Positions 1-8,806 of a stretch of DNA of 64,000 bases are shown in pieces. How positions within the stretch are numbered: position 1 is the stretch's first letter; each line of letters starts with the position of its first letter. Position numbers and translations under genes: made by a program. The notes under the pieces were generated by a model. The model had not been told where the DNA came from. It made no database searches and saw nothing but the letters and a program-made list of their open reading frames with translations. This DNA is from Amycolatopsis echigonensis (GTDB lineage: Bacteria > Actinomycetota > Actinomycetes > Mycobacteriales > Pseudonocardiaceae). Where the stretch lies: the NCBI RefSeq assembly GCF_014174495.1, contig NZ_JACJHR010000005.1:124001-188000 (forward strand), given 5' to 3'.

Positions 1-82
1 CCTCTCTGCGCGGGTTCGCTCCGGTCCGGTTACCCGGCGCCCGGCCGGGCCATGCCCGCCTGTGCGGCGTCCCACGGCAGCA

Positions 83-120
83 CCTCGGGGTTCCGCGAAA
101 CACCGTGCGGAACCCCGAGG
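83..120. terminator. Rho-independent-type hairpin
   Basis: A perfect 14-bp inverted repeat (83-96 with 107-120, 10-nt loop) lies just past the stop codon of the SRPBCC gene on the minus strand. There is no clear T tract, which is common for actinomycete terminators. It probably ends that transcript. Confidence 0.7.
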
Positions 121-138
121 AGAACGAGGAGAACGCTG

Positions 139-600
139 TCAGCCGGGCCGCTCGACCTCGCCGCGCCACGAACCCGTTTCGCGCCTGCGCTGTTCGATGA
201 ACTGCTTGAACCGCAGCATGTCCCCCTTGACCCGCCGGTCCAGGATGCCGAGCTTGTCGGCGGCGTTCTCCGCGAACCCTTCGGGGTCGATCTCCATCTG
301 CGCGGTGACCCGGGTCTTGGCGTCCGCCAGCCGGTGGAACGTGATCACCCCGGCGTGGTCCGGCCCCGAGTCCGAGCGCCACGCGACCCGTTCGTCCGGA
401 TGCTGTTCGGTGATGGTCGCGTCGAACTCCCGGCCGACGCCGCCGAAACGGGTGACCCAGTGCGTGTGCGTGGCGTCGAGCTGGCGGATCTCCTCCACGC
501 CCTCCATGAATTCGGGGAACGATTCGAACTGCGTCCACTGGTTGTACGCGGTCGACACCGGGACGTCGACGTCCACGATTTCGGTGATCGTGCTGCTCAT
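139..600 (-). CDS. SRPBCC family protein (polyketide cyclase/dehydrase-like)
   Basis: A 153-residue protein with the START-like SRPBCC fold expected from its sequence: an N-terminal strand reading ITEIVDVDVPVSTAYNQW, the FPEFMEGVEEIRQLD stretch and a C-terminal long helix (GDMLRFKQFIEQR). The family binds hydrophobic ligands, and members of this subtype are common in actinobacteria next to stress genes. The ligand is unknown. The ATG at 600 is preceded by a GAGGAGGAG ribosome binding site. It is divergent from the NADH dehydrogenase gene, so the 114-bp gap probably holds both promoters. Confidence 0.85.
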   Translation of the reverse strand: MSSTITEIVDVDVPVSTAYNQWTQFESFPEFMEGVEEIRQLDATHTHWVTRFGGVGREFDATITEQHPDERVAWRSDSGPDHAGVITFHRLADAKTRVTAQMEIDPEGFAENAADKLGILDRRVKGDMLRFKQFIEQRRRETGSWRGEVERPG

Positions 601-714
601 CCGCTCCTCCTCGCAACCGGGTACCGGACCCGGATGCCCGGGACGCGACGGGGCGAAACCGGCGCGATTGCGCGGCCGCGCTCCGGGTACCCGTTCCACG
701 GAAAGGAGGCGCCC

Positions 715-2007
715 ATGCAAGTCGTGATCGTCGGCGGCGGGTTCGCCGGATACCACGCGGCCCAGAAACTGCTGCGGACCCTCGGCGACCGCGCCGAGAT
801 CGTCGTGCTGAACCCCACCGACTATTTCCTGTACCTGCCGTTGCTGCCGGAGGTGGCCAGCGGGATCGTCGACCCCCGGCACGTCGCGGTGTCCATTCCG
901 GACACTCTGCGCGGCGTGCGGCTGGTGCTGGGCACCGCGGAGTCGGTCGACTTCGACGCCCGCACCGTGACCTACACCGACCCGGAGGACCGCGAAGGAA
1001 AGCTGCACTACGACCGGCTGGTCCTCGCGGCGGGCAGCGTCAACAAGCTGCTGCCGATCCCCGGCGTCGCCGAATGCGCACACGGTTTCCGCGGCCTGCC
1101 CGAGGCCCTGTACCTGCGCGACCACGTCACCCGCCAGATCGAACTGGCCGCCGCGACCGACGACCAGGCCGAGCGCGACGCCCGGTGCACGTTCGTTGTC
1201 GTAGGCGCGGGCTACACCGGGACCGAGGTCGCCGCGCAGGGCCCGGAGTTCACCGCGGCTCTGGCGCGCCGCCACCCCGAACTCGAGGGACAGCCGATTC
1301 GCTGGATGCTGCTGGACATCGCCGAACGCGTGCTTCCCGAACTGGATCCCCGGCTCGGCGCCACCGCCGACCGGGTGCTGCGCGGGCGCGGCGTCGAAGT
1401 CCGGATGAAGACGTCGGTGGACCACGCGGACGTCGAAGGCGTAACGCTGACCACCGGAGACGCGGTGCCGACCCACACGCTGGTGTGGTGCGTGGGCGTC
1501 CGCCCCGATCCGCTGGTCTCCGATCTGGGGCTGGAAACCGTGAAGGGCCGGTTGGTCGTCACGCCGGAGCTGAACGTGCCGGGCCGCGACGACGTGTTCG
1601 CCTGCGGCGACGCGGCAGCGGTGCCGGACCTGACCCGTCCCGGCCAGACCACCCCGATGACCGCGCAGCACGCGCAGCGGCAAGGAAAACTGGCCGGGAA
1701 CAACGTCGCCGCGTCCCTCGGTGTCGGCCGGGCGCGCCGCTACCGGCACCACGACCTCGGCTTCGCCGTCGACCTCGGGTCGGGCCAGGGCGCGGCCAAC
1801 CCGCTGCACGTCCCGCTGGCGGGCCTTCCCGCCCGTCTGGTGACCCGCGGCTACCACCTGCTGTCCCTGCCGGGAAACCGCCTGCGCACGGCGTCGGACT
1901 GGGCGCTCGAGAAGGTCGGCCGGCGGCAGACCGTCCAGCTCGGCCTCGTCCGTTCCGGTGCGGTGCCGCTGGACACCGCCTCGCCCGAGCTGCCCCGTAC
2001 CCGGTGA
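715..2007 (+). CDS. Type II NADH dehydrogenase-like FAD oxidoreductase
   Basis: A 430-residue pyridine-nucleotide-disulfide oxidoreductase fold protein. The FAD-binding GGGFAGYHAA motif is at residues 6-15, a second Rossmann motif (VVVGAGYTGTEVA) binds NAD(P)H near residue 163, and the FAD-closing motif VFACGDAA is near residue 300. Family members (NDH-2) oxidise NADH and pass electrons to quinone without pumping protons. A strong GGAAAGGAGG site precedes the ATG at 715. The next gene (baeRF2) begins 33 bp downstream, so the two probably share a transcript. Confidence 0.85.
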   Translation: MQVVIVGGGFAGYHAAQKLLRTLGDRAEIVVLNPTDYFLYLPLLPEVASGIVDPRHVAVSIPDTLRGVRLVLGTAESVDFDARTVTYTDPEDREGKLHYDRLVLAAGSVNKLLPIPGVAECAHGFRGLPEALYLRDHVTRQIELAAATDDQAERDARCTFVVVGAGYTGTEVAAQGPEFTAALARRHPELEGQPIRWMLLDIAERVLPELDPRLGATADRVLRGRGVEVRMKTSVDHADVEGVTLTTGDAVPTHTLVWCVGVRPDPLVSDLGLETVKGRLVVTPELNVPGRDDVFACGDAAAVPDLTRPGQTTPMTAQHAQRQGKLAGNNVAASLGVGRARRYRHHDLGFAVDLGSGQGAANPLHVPLAGLPARLVTRGYHLLSLPGNRLRTASDWALEKVGRRQTVQLGLVRSGAVPLDTASPELPRTR

Positions 2008-2040
2008 GGCCGTCCCGAACGACGGGAGGAAGAATCCGAA

Positions 2041-3132
2041 ATGGACACACGCGAACTGCGCGCACTGCTGACGGACGGGCCGTTCGTCTCGGTGCACTTC
2101 GACGAATCGCACGACACCGAGGACGCGGCCAAGCAGCTGCGGTTGCGGCTCAAGGAGATCGAGGCCGCGCTCGAGGACCAGGGCGCCGACCGGCCGAGCG
2201 TCGAAGCGGTCCTGCGCGCGGTGGAAGAAAGCGCTCCGCCGGTCGGCCGGGCCGGACGCACGATCGTCGCCGCGCACGGCGCCGTCCTGCTCGACCGGCG
2301 GCTCGCGGCTCCGCCGCCCGCGCAGGAGGCTCGTTACTCCGAACTGCCGTATTTCCTGCCGACCGTGAGCCATCTCGAGGAAGCGCCCGCGCACCTGGTG
2401 GTGCTCGTCGACCGGACCGGCGCGGACATCGAGGTGCACCGGCCGGACGGCAGTGTGGAAACCGAAACCGTGCGCGGGCAGGAACATCCGGTGCACAAGG
2501 TCCGCGGCGGCGGACCGGCCCACCGCGACATCCAGTCGCACGCCGAGCAGACGGCGCACCAGAACCTCGCGGAAGTGGCCGACCACGTCGCGAAGGCAGC
2601 AGAACGCGTACGGCCGCGAGCGATCGTCCTGGCCGGTGAGGTCCAGGCCCGCACGGAACTGCACGACCGGCTGCCCGAACCGGCCCGCTCTCTCACCGCG
2701 GAGGTCGACGCGGGCAGCCGCGCCGCTGGCGCGGACCGGGCCGAGCTGGACCGCGCCGTGCACGAACTGCTTACCGGGCAACGGTTGCGCGAGCTCGACG
2801 ACCTGGCCGAACGCTTCCGCGCCGAAGCTTCTCGCGAATCGGCGCTGGCGGTCAGCGGGCTGTCCGCCGTCACCGCGGCGCTCGCGGAGGCGAATGTGGC
2901 GACGCTGCTGGTCGGGGACTCCGGCGAGGCCACCGTGTACACGGGTGCGGAACCGACTCAGATCGGCGCGGCCCCGTCCCGATTGGACGCCCTCGGCGTG
3001 GACGAACCGGCCCGCCGGCGGGCGGACGAGGCCCTGCCGTACGCGGCGGTCGCGGTCGGCGCGGACGTCGTGGTGATGGACGAGCGGCTGGACCTGACGG
3101 ACGGATTCGGGGCGCTGCTGCGGCATCCGTGA
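2041..3132 (+). CDS. Rv2629-like baeRF family 2 protein
   Basis: A 363-residue protein resembling Mycobacterium Rv2629 and the bacterial archaeo-eukaryotic release factor 2 (baeRF2) family: an N-terminal VSVHFDESHDTEDAAKQL region, a central VLVDRTGADIEV strand, HKVRGGG, then a C-terminal half with AHQNLAEVADHVAKAAE and IVLAGEVQARTEL. The family is thought to act on ribosomes under stress or dormancy, and Rv2629 belongs to the hypoxia regulon. The precise role is not established. A GGGAGGAAG site precedes the ATG. It follows the NDH-2 gene closely, consistent with an energy-stress operon. Confidence 0.8.
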   Translation: MDTRELRALLTDGPFVSVHFDESHDTEDAAKQLRLRLKEIEAALEDQGADRPSVEAVLRAVEESAPPVGRAGRTIVAAHGAVLLDRRLAAPPPAQEARYSELPYFLPTVSHLEEAPAHLVVLVDRTGADIEVHRPDGSVETETVRGQEHPVHKVRGGGPAHRDIQSHAEQTAHQNLAEVADHVAKAAERVRPRAIVLAGEVQARTELHDRLPEPARSLTAEVDAGSRAAGADRAELDRAVHELLTGQRLRELDDLAERFRAEASRESALAVSGLSAVTAALAEANVATLLVGDSGEATVYTGAEPTQIGAAPSRLDALGVDEPARRRADEALPYAAVAVGADVVVMDERLDLTDGFGALLRHP

Positions 3133-3146
3133 CCGGGTGAGCACGG

Positions 3147-3178
3147 CTGGGCCCGGGTGCCTCGACACCCGGGCCCAG
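3147..3178. terminator. Bidirectional hairpin terminator
   Basis: A 13-bp perfect stem (3147-3159 with 3166-3178, 6-nt loop) lies between the convergent baeRF2 and F420-oxidoreductase genes and is placed to end both transcripts. Confidence 0.75.
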
Positions 3179-3211
3179 CTTCGTCTCTCCACAGTGGAGG
3201 ACAGCGGAAGC

Positions 3212-4174
3212 TCAGCGCAACGCGGGCAGCAGCTCCTGCTGCGCGAATTTCACGAACTCCGGCTGGTGCTCCGCGCCCCCGATCTGCACCAGCGCCAGAT
3301 CGGTGAATCCAGCCTGCGCGAACTGCTTCGCCGCGTCCACAATGGGTCCCGCGTCCGGACCGCACGGAATCCCCACGGCCACATCGTCCTCGCGCACGTA
3401 CTGCGTCGCCGCGTCGAACGCCTGCGTTCCCGATAGCTCGGCGTTCACCGGCCAGCCCGAGCCGAACCACCGGAACTGCTCGTGCGCCCGCCGGATCGCC
3501 GCCCCGCGGTCCGGGTCCCAGCTGACCGGCAGCTGGCCGATCTTGCGCGTCGGCGGCCCGACCCGCTCGTGGTCCCATTGCGTGCACAGCTCCGATTTCG
3601 GTTCGACCGCGACCATCGCGTCGGCCACCGGCGCGAACCGTTTCACCGATTTCGGGCCGGACACCGCGATCGCGATCGGCACCCGGGTCGGCGAGAGGTC
3701 CCACAGCTTCGCCCCGTCGGCGCGGTAGTGCTGTCCGGTGTAGGTGAACGTGCCGCCGTCGAACAGGCCGCCGATGATCTGGACGGCCTCGGCGAGCCGG
3801 TCGTGCCGTACCGACACCGACGGCCAGCCCCTGCCGACGACGTGCTCGTTCAGGTTCTCCCCCGCCCCGAGCCCGAGGGTGAACCGGCCGTCGGACAGCA
3901 GCTGCACCGTCGAGGCCTTCTGCGCGACCACCACGGGGTGGTACCGCATCGTCGGGCAGGTCACGAGCGTCATGAGTTCGATCTGCTCGGTCGCCTGGGC
4001 CACCGCGCCGAGCACGCTCCACGCGTACGGCGCGTGGCCCTGTTCGGCCAGCCACGGCGAATAGTGGTCGCTGCAGGCCGCGAAGTCGAATCCGGCCTGC
4101 TCCGCGGCAGTCGCGCAGCTGACGAGCTCGCGCGGTCCGGTCTGTTCGGTCATCAAGGTGTAGCCGATGCGCAT
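3212..4174 (-). CDS. LLM class F420-dependent oxidoreductase (F420-G6PD-like)
   Basis: A 320-residue luciferase-like monooxygenase fold protein. Diagnostic stretches are MRIGYTL at the start, the SDHYSPWLAEQGHAPYAWSVLGA block, GRFTLGLGAGENLNEHVVG and the late TDLALVQIG. These match the F420-binding group related to F420-dependent glucose-6-phosphate dehydrogenase (the TIGR03557-type family), so it should reduce or use F420 in a hydride transfer. The substrate is unknown. A GGGGAGAAC site precedes the ATG at 4174. Confidence 0.85.
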   Translation of the reverse strand: MRIGYTLMTEQTGPRELVSCATAAEQAGFDFAACSDHYSPWLAEQGHAPYAWSVLGAVAQATEQIELMTLVTCPTMRYHPVVVAQKASTVQLLSDGRFTLGLGAGENLNEHVVGRGWPSVSVRHDRLAEAVQIIGGLFDGGTFTYTGQHYRADGAKLWDLSPTRVPIAIAVSGPKSVKRFAPVADAMVAVEPKSELCTQWDHERVGPPTRKIGQLPVSWDPDRGAAIRRAHEQFRWFGSGWPVNAELSGTQAFDAATQYVREDDVAVGIPCGPDAGPIVDAAKQFAQAGFTDLALVQIGGAEHQPEFVKFAQQELLPALR

Positions 4175-4305
4175 GTTCTCCCCGTTCGACAGGCGTTCTT
4201 CTCGCGGCGCCAGCGCTGCGGCCGCCCCGGAACTCCTTCCGCCGCCCGGTTACCCGGCCCGGGCCGGGTTCACCCGTGCCGTCCGTCCGGAACAGACCCC
4301 CGAGG

Positions 4306-4677
4306 TCAGGAAGCCGCCAGCGCCGCCTCGACCGTCGGGTACAGCGGCAACGTCCGCTCCAGTCCGGTGAGCTGGATGGGCCGCACGGTCGCCCGTCCGG
4401 AGGCGACGATCCGCAGGCTCGCTCCGGACGTCGGATGCTGGGTCAGGGTCACCAGCGCGGTCAGCCCGGCCGAAGCCAGGAATTCCACCGCGGCGAGGTC
4501 CAGCACCAGCACGGCCGGAGCACCGGCGAGCACCTCGTCGACCGCCGCGGTCAGCAGCGGCGCGGTGACCATGTCGACCTCGCCGTGCACTCTCAGCACC
4601 GCGGCCGGGGGCCGGTCCTCCCGCACGACGCGGAAGTCGGGCACCGGGTCGGGGGTGGGGTCGGTCGGCTCGTCCAT
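4306..4677 (-). CDS. STAS domain anti-sigma factor antagonist
   Basis: A 123-residue single STAS domain. The core reads VLRVHGEVDMVTAPLL, then LVLDLAAVEFLASAGLTALV, where the Ser of FLASAGL is the position phosphorylated in SpoIIAA/RsbV-type antagonists. It probably binds and titrates an anti-sigma kinase elsewhere in the genome; none lies nearby. The start is uncertain: ATG at 4677 fits the domain, while an in-frame ATG at 4743 would add 22 residues that look unrelated to the family. Confidence 0.8.
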   Translation of the reverse strand: MDEPTDPTPDPVPDFRVVREDRPPAAVLRVHGEVDMVTAPLLTAAVDEVLAGAPAVLVLDLAAVEFLASAGLTALVTLTQHPTSGASLRIVASGRATVRPIQLTGLERTLPLYPTVEAALAAS

Positions 4678-5028
4678 CGTCACGGTCCCGTCGTCGGTCG
4701 TCCCTGCCCTGGCCGGACAGAAGGAAGCACGCGGTCGGGGCATCCGGCCACCACCCCATGATGCCTGTCCTGCCGCGCCGACGCAGGCGGGCGGGCATCA
4801 GTCCCCTTCGTCCGGTTTCCCGGCGGGGGTTGCCGCCGCCGCGCTGCCTTACGCCGTTTGCCTGAATTCCTGCCTTCGAACCGACCAATGCGGTGACATA
4901 TTCACAGCGCGCGAGAATGCGCGCCGCGGAATTCCCTCCCGAAGCCATGTTTCACTCGACCGAGTGAGGGTATTCCGGAGAAAGCACGCCTTAGTCCCCA
5001 CCGAGAGAAGAAAGACGAGGTTCTCCCC

Positions 5029-5184
5029 GTGATTGTTCTCGGCGTCATTCTGCTCGTGATCGGGTTCATCACCTCGATCCATATTTTGTGGAGCATCGGG
5101 ATCGCCCTGGTGGTGATCGGCGCGATCCTGGCGGTGCTCGGCGGGACCGGACGCCGCATCGGCGGCCGCGCGCATTGGTACTGA
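5029..5184 (+). CDS. DUF6131-like small membrane peptide
   Basis: A 51-residue peptide starting with GTG, with two hydrophobic helices (about residues 2-15 and 20-42) separated by HILWS and ending in a basic tail GRRIGGRAHWY. Short peptides of this shape (DUF6131) occur widely in actinobacteria and are probably membrane-embedded. Their function is unknown. A purine-rich AGAAGAAAGACGAGG stretch upstream can serve as the ribosome binding site. It stands alone and is closed by a strong terminator. Confidence 0.7.
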   Translation: MIVLGVILLVIGFITSIHILWSIGIALVVIGAILAVLGGTGRRIGGRAHWY

Positions 5185-5206
5185 CCCGCGAAAAACGGGA
5201 AAGGAG

Positions 5207-5240
5207 GCCAGGGCTCCGGGCCGGGACCCGGAGCCCTGGC
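5207..5240. terminator. Bidirectional hairpin terminator
   Basis: A perfect 14-bp stem (5207-5220 with 5227-5240) with a 6-nt loop, followed by a T-rich stretch (5241-5252). It separates the convergent DUF6131 and amino acid dehydrogenase genes. Confidence 0.8.
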
Positions 5241-5252
5241 TTGCGTTTTCCT

Positions 5253-6269
5253 TCAGGCGAGAGCCGCGAGTTCCCGCGCGGCCCGCACTGTCGTCAGCCC
5301 CCGTTCCCGAGCGCGCGACAGCACCGCACGGACCGTATCGCCGATCGCGTCGATCTTCGCGTTCGCCGCCCTCTCGTCCATCCCGAGTTCTTCGCGGCCC
5401 ACCGCGTGGATGATCCCGCCGGCGCTCGCGACGACATCCGGAATCCACGTGATTCCCCGGTCCCGCAACACCGTCGCGACCTCCTCGGCAGCGAGCTGGT
5501 TGTTCGCCGGTCCCACGATCAGCGAGGCACCGCAAGCCGCCGCCGACTCGGCCGTCAGCACTCCGCCCGTCGCGGCGGGCACGAGCACATCCAGCGGCTC
5601 GCGCACCAGATCTTCCGTCGTCCAGATGGCGCCGAGCCGCTCCGCGACCGGCCGGAGCCCGGGGTCGACGTCCGTCACGACAACCTTCGCGCCGCGCTCG
5701 AGCAGCGACTGGCAGACAAGCCGCCCGACGCTTCCGAATCCGATCACGCCGACGCGCAGCCCCGCGACCGAACCCGGCGCGACACCGGCCCGCAGTGCGG
5801 CCACTACGCCCCGCGCGGTCGCCGCGCTCGATGTTCCACTGCCGCCTTGTGCCTCGGGACGGCAGAACGCCCAGCCGTGCGCACGACGGTGGATCTCCGC
5901 CATGTCCTCGGACGTGGAGCCGATGTCCGGGCCCGTGCGGTACCGCCCGCCCAGCGCGGCGATCGCCTCGGCGATGTCGGCGACCACATCGGGCCGTCGC
6001 ACCGGGTCCAGCCCCTCCGCGGGCAGCGCCGCCACGGTTTTGCCGCCGCCGTAAGGAAGTCCGGCCAGCGCGCACTTCATCGTCATCGCCGCCGACAACC
6101 GCAGCGCGTCGTCCATCCCGTCCCGCCACGACGGATACGGCTTGATCCGGCACCCGCCGATCGCCGGACCCCGCGCCGTCGAGTGGATCGCGACGGCGAT
6201 CGGGACCCCCGACCGGGCGCCGCGGACGACCTGCAGCTCTTCGCCAGCGAAACTCTCTGTTCGGTTCAC
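5253..6269 (-). CDS. Leu/Val/Phe-type amino acid dehydrogenase
   Basis: A 338-residue Glu/Leu/Phe/Val dehydrogenase family enzyme that interconverts L-amino acids and 2-oxo acids with NAD(P)+. Visible motifs are the substrate-binding GGCRIKPYPS and LPYGGGKTV (the Lys is the catalytic type), GPDIGSTSEDM, the Rossmann loop GVIGFGSVGRLV followed by DVDPG (an Asp end-cap suggesting NAD+), PAATGGVL and GPANNQLA. The GTG at 6269 has a CGGAGG site upstream. It is divergent from an Lrp/AsnC gene, which likely controls it in response to the amino acid substrate. Confidence 0.85.
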   Translation of the reverse strand: MNRTESFAGEELQVVRGARSGVPIAVAIHSTARGPAIGGCRIKPYPSWRDGMDDALRLSAAMTMKCALAGLPYGGGKTVAALPAEGLDPVRRPDVVADIAEAIAALGGRYRTGPDIGSTSEDMAEIHRRAHGWAFCRPEAQGGSGTSSAATARGVVAALRAGVAPGSVAGLRVGVIGFGSVGRLVCQSLLERGAKVVVTDVDPGLRPVAERLGAIWTTEDLVREPLDVLVPAATGGVLTAESAAACGASLIVGPANNQLAAEEVATVLRDRGITWIPDVVASAGGIIHAVGREELGMDERAANAKIDAIGDTVRAVLSRARERGLTTVRAARELAALA

Positions 6270-6330
6270 AGGCTTCAGCTTGCCTCCGGGAACGCGCTCT
6301 CCGGGCCGAAGACAGTGATATGTTCGGCAG

Positions 6331-6813
6331 ATGCCCGAATTTCCGAACCTGGATCGGATCGACAGCCTCATCGTCCACGAACTCCAGCAGGACGCCCGCA
6401 TCCCGATGCGCGACCTGGCCGACCGCGTCGGCGTCGCGGCGTCGACCTGTTCCGACCGGATCGGCAGGCTGCAGGCCCGCCAGGTGCTGACCGGGTTCCA
6501 CGCCGAGGTCGACCTGCCCGCGCTGGGCAGGTCGGTGCAGGCCATGGTGTTCGCCCAGATCCGCCCGCTCAGCCAGCCGATCATCGACCGGTTCCGCCGC
6601 GACGCCCTCGCCATGCCGGAGGTGATGGCCGTCTTCGTCCTCGCCGGCGGAGACGACTTCCTGCTGCACGTCGCGGTTCCGGACGTCGCCCGGCTGCACA
6701 CGTTCCTCGTCGAGGATCTCAGCAGCCGCAAGGAGGTCGTGCAGTTCCGCAGTTCGATCGTGTTCGACCACAGCCGGAAACGGGCGATCGAGAACCTCGC
6801 CGGGGACCAGTGA
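6331..6813 (+). CDS. Lrp/AsnC family transcriptional regulator
   Basis: A 160-residue regulator. The N-terminal winged helix (residues 7-65) contains DRIDSLIVHELQQDARI and the helix-turn-helix MRDLADRVGVAASTCSDRIGRLQ. The C-terminal RAM domain binds amino acids (VMAVFVLAGGDDFLLHVAVPD). The 61-bp gap to the divergent dehydrogenase gene makes that gene the obvious target, with an amino acid as effector. Confidence 0.88.
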   Translation: MPEFPNLDRIDSLIVHELQQDARIPMRDLADRVGVAASTCSDRIGRLQARQVLTGFHAEVDLPALGRSVQAMVFAQIRPLSQPIIDRFRRDALAMPEVMAVFVLAGGDDFLLHVAVPDVARLHTFLVEDLSSRKEVVQFRSSIVFDHSRKRAIENLAGDQ

Positions 6814-6961
6814 CCGGGACGGGCGCCGGTCACGAGCACTGGAATCCGGCCCCGATCGACCGGCCCGGGCAGGGGCGCTCGGACGACTGCATGCTTTCGC
6901 CGTCGCACCAGCGGCCGGTGAGCCTAAGCGACCCTTCAGTCGCCGGATATCTTCGCCGGTT

Positions 6962-8806
6962 TCAGCCCAGATCTGCCTCCGGACGGATCTCGATCGCGGT
7001 CCCCGGTTGATGCATTTCGAGCACCACCAGTTCGTTCTGCCCCTTCCGCCACAACGACTTCGGCGCGTACAGCGTCTTCTGCGGCCCGATCTTCCAATAC
7101 CGTCCGAGGTTGAAGCCGTTCAGCCACACCACGCCCTTCTCCCAGCCGGGCAGGGCGACGAAACCGTCCGCTGGCTCGGCGATCGCCACGGTCGCGCGGT
7201 GGAAGGCCGGCCCGGGGCCCGGCGAGGCGGACGAAAACCTCAGCCGGGACAGGTCGTCCAGCGGCAAGGGGCGGATCTCCCAGCCGAACAGTTTCTGCTG
7301 GGTGCTCATCGCGACCCAGCCGTCGATGCCCTTGCGATCCGCCAGGTACGGGCCGTAGTTCACCCGGCCCATGGTGTCGACCAGGATGTCCAGCCGCGTC
7401 CGAGGCTTCTCCAGCTTCAGGTCCAGCGTCGCGTCCGGGTGGTTGCGGTCCAGGACGCCCAGGTGCACCCCGTCGACGAACACCAGGGCGCGGTCCGCCA
7501 GGCCGTGAATGCTCAGCGGGCCGGAATGCGGGCCTTGCACGATCGTGCGGTAGTGGATCAGGCCGGCCGCCTGGCCCAGCCGTTCCATGGAAACCGGTTG
7601 CGCCGATTTGACCACCGTGGACAGTGCGGACAGCGAGCCCAAAAGGGACGCCGTGCCGGACGGAGTGACCGTTTGTGCGGGCAAGCGGGGCGAACGAGCA
7701 GGCGGAGCGATGACTGGTTGTTTCGTGTACTTGGTGAGCACAGCCTGCAGTGCGGTGAACTTCGCTCCGACGTCGCCAGCCTCGCCGACCGGGGAATCGT
7801 AGTCGTAGCTGGTCACGGTGGGCTGGTATTGCACACCGGACGTGTTGGCGCCGGCAGTGAAGCCGTAGTTGGTGCCGCCGCAGGCCATGTACAGGTTCAC
7901 GGACGCACCCGTGGCCAGCAATTGGTCGATGTGCGCGGCGGTTTGCTGCGGATCGGTGGTGTGGTGCGGCTCGCCCCAGTGGTCGAACCAGCCGTCCCAG
8001 TATTCGGCCATCATGACCGGTGCCCCGGGACGGAAAGCTTTCAGCGCGGCGATACTCGGGGCGGGATCGCCGTCGCCGGTGCCGACTTCCAGCGTTCCCG
8101 GCAGTTCACCGAAGCGCATGAAGAATTCGGAAGCACCGTCGGCGACGAAAAGAAGGCTGGTTATTCCGCGGGAACGCAGGCTGTCCCGCAAATGTGCGAG
8201 ATAACTGGTGTCGTTGCCATAGCTGCCGTATTCGTTTTCGATCTGCATGGCCACGATCGGCCCGCCGTGCTGTGCTTCGAGCGGGGCGAGCCGCGGGATC
8301 AGCTGGTCGTACCACGCGTCGACGGCCTTGAGGTAAGCCGGATCGGCGCAGCGCAGTTCCATGTTCCGGTCCGCGAGCAGCCAGGCGGGCAGGCCGCCGA
8401 ACTCCCATTCCGCGCAGATGTACGGGCTCGGGCGGACGATCACCTGGAAACCGAGGTCCCCCGCCAGCCGGATGAACGCCGCGAGATCGCGGGGGCCGCG
8501 GAAATCGGCTCGGCCGGGGGTCGACTGGTGGAAATTCCAGGCCACGTAGGTTTCGACGGTGTTGAGACCCAGCGCCTTGAGCCGCGACAGCCGGTCGCGC
8601 CACTGGTCCGGGCGCAGCCGGAAGTAGTGGATCGCGCCGGACACGATCTGGAACGGCTTGCCGTCCAGCAAGAACTGATCGCCGGACACGCTCAGCCCGC
8701 GGCGGCCGGCCGCGCCCGCCGGGCCGGCGAACACCGTGCTCGCGGCGACCGCGGCCGCTCCGCCGAGGAAACTCCTCCTGCTCACGTTCATCTCTCCCCC
8801 GCTCAT
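6962..8806 (-). CDS. GH35 beta-galactosidase, Tat-exported
   Basis: A 614-residue family 35 glycoside hydrolase. A twin-arginine signal (SRRSFLGG followed by an Ala-rich helix) implies export in folded form. The catalytic TIM barrel carries the acid/base Glu in QIENEYGSYG (about E192) and the nucleophile Glu in MMAEYWDGWFDHWG (about E268). C-terminal beta-sandwich regions follow. It should release terminal beta-linked galactose. The ATG at 8806 overlaps the GH84 stop codon (ATGA); an alternative ATG at 8791 has a better-spaced GGGGGAGAG site. It is the third gene of the glycosidase operon. Confidence 0.9.
   Translation of the reverse strand: MSGGEMNVSRRSFLGGAAAVAASTVFAGPAGAAGRRGLSVSGDQFLLDGKPFQIVSGAIHYFRLRPDQWRDRLSRLKALGLNTVETYVAWNFHQSTPGRADFRGPRDLAAFIRLAGDLGFQVIVRPSPYICAEWEFGGLPAWLLADRNMELRCADPAYLKAVDAWYDQLIPRLAPLEAQHGGPIVAMQIENEYGSYGNDTSYLAHLRDSLRSRGITSLLFVADGASEFFMRFGELPGTLEVGTGDGDPAPSIAALKAFRPGAPVMMAEYWDGWFDHWGEPHHTTDPQQTAAHIDQLLATGASVNLYMACGGTNYGFTAGANTSGVQYQPTVTSYDYDSPVGEAGDVGAKFTALQAVLTKYTKQPVIAPPARSPRLPAQTVTPSGTASLLGSLSALSTVVKSAQPVSMERLGQAAGLIHYRTIVQGPHSGPLSIHGLADRALVFVDGVHLGVLDRNHPDATLDLKLEKPRTRLDILVDTMGRVNYGPYLADRKGIDGWVAMSTQQKLFGWEIRPLPLDDLSRLRFSSASPGPGPAFHRATVAIAEPADGFVALPGWEKGVVWLNGFNLGRYWKIGPQKTLYAPKSLWRKGQNELVVLEMHQPGTAIEIRPEADLG

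Noticed and set aside
139-3192. A 1017-codon open frame on the minus strand covering several plus-strand genes
   Set aside because: Only its last 153 codons resemble a protein (the SRPBCC gene). The rest is the antisense of the NDH-2 and baeRF2 genes, an effect of GC-rich codon use.
4306-4743. The longer STAS frame starting at 4743
   Set aside because: The extra 22 residues (Arg/Pro/Cys-rich) do not resemble STAS proteins, and the domain begins after the ATG at 4677. The longer start is not fully excluded.
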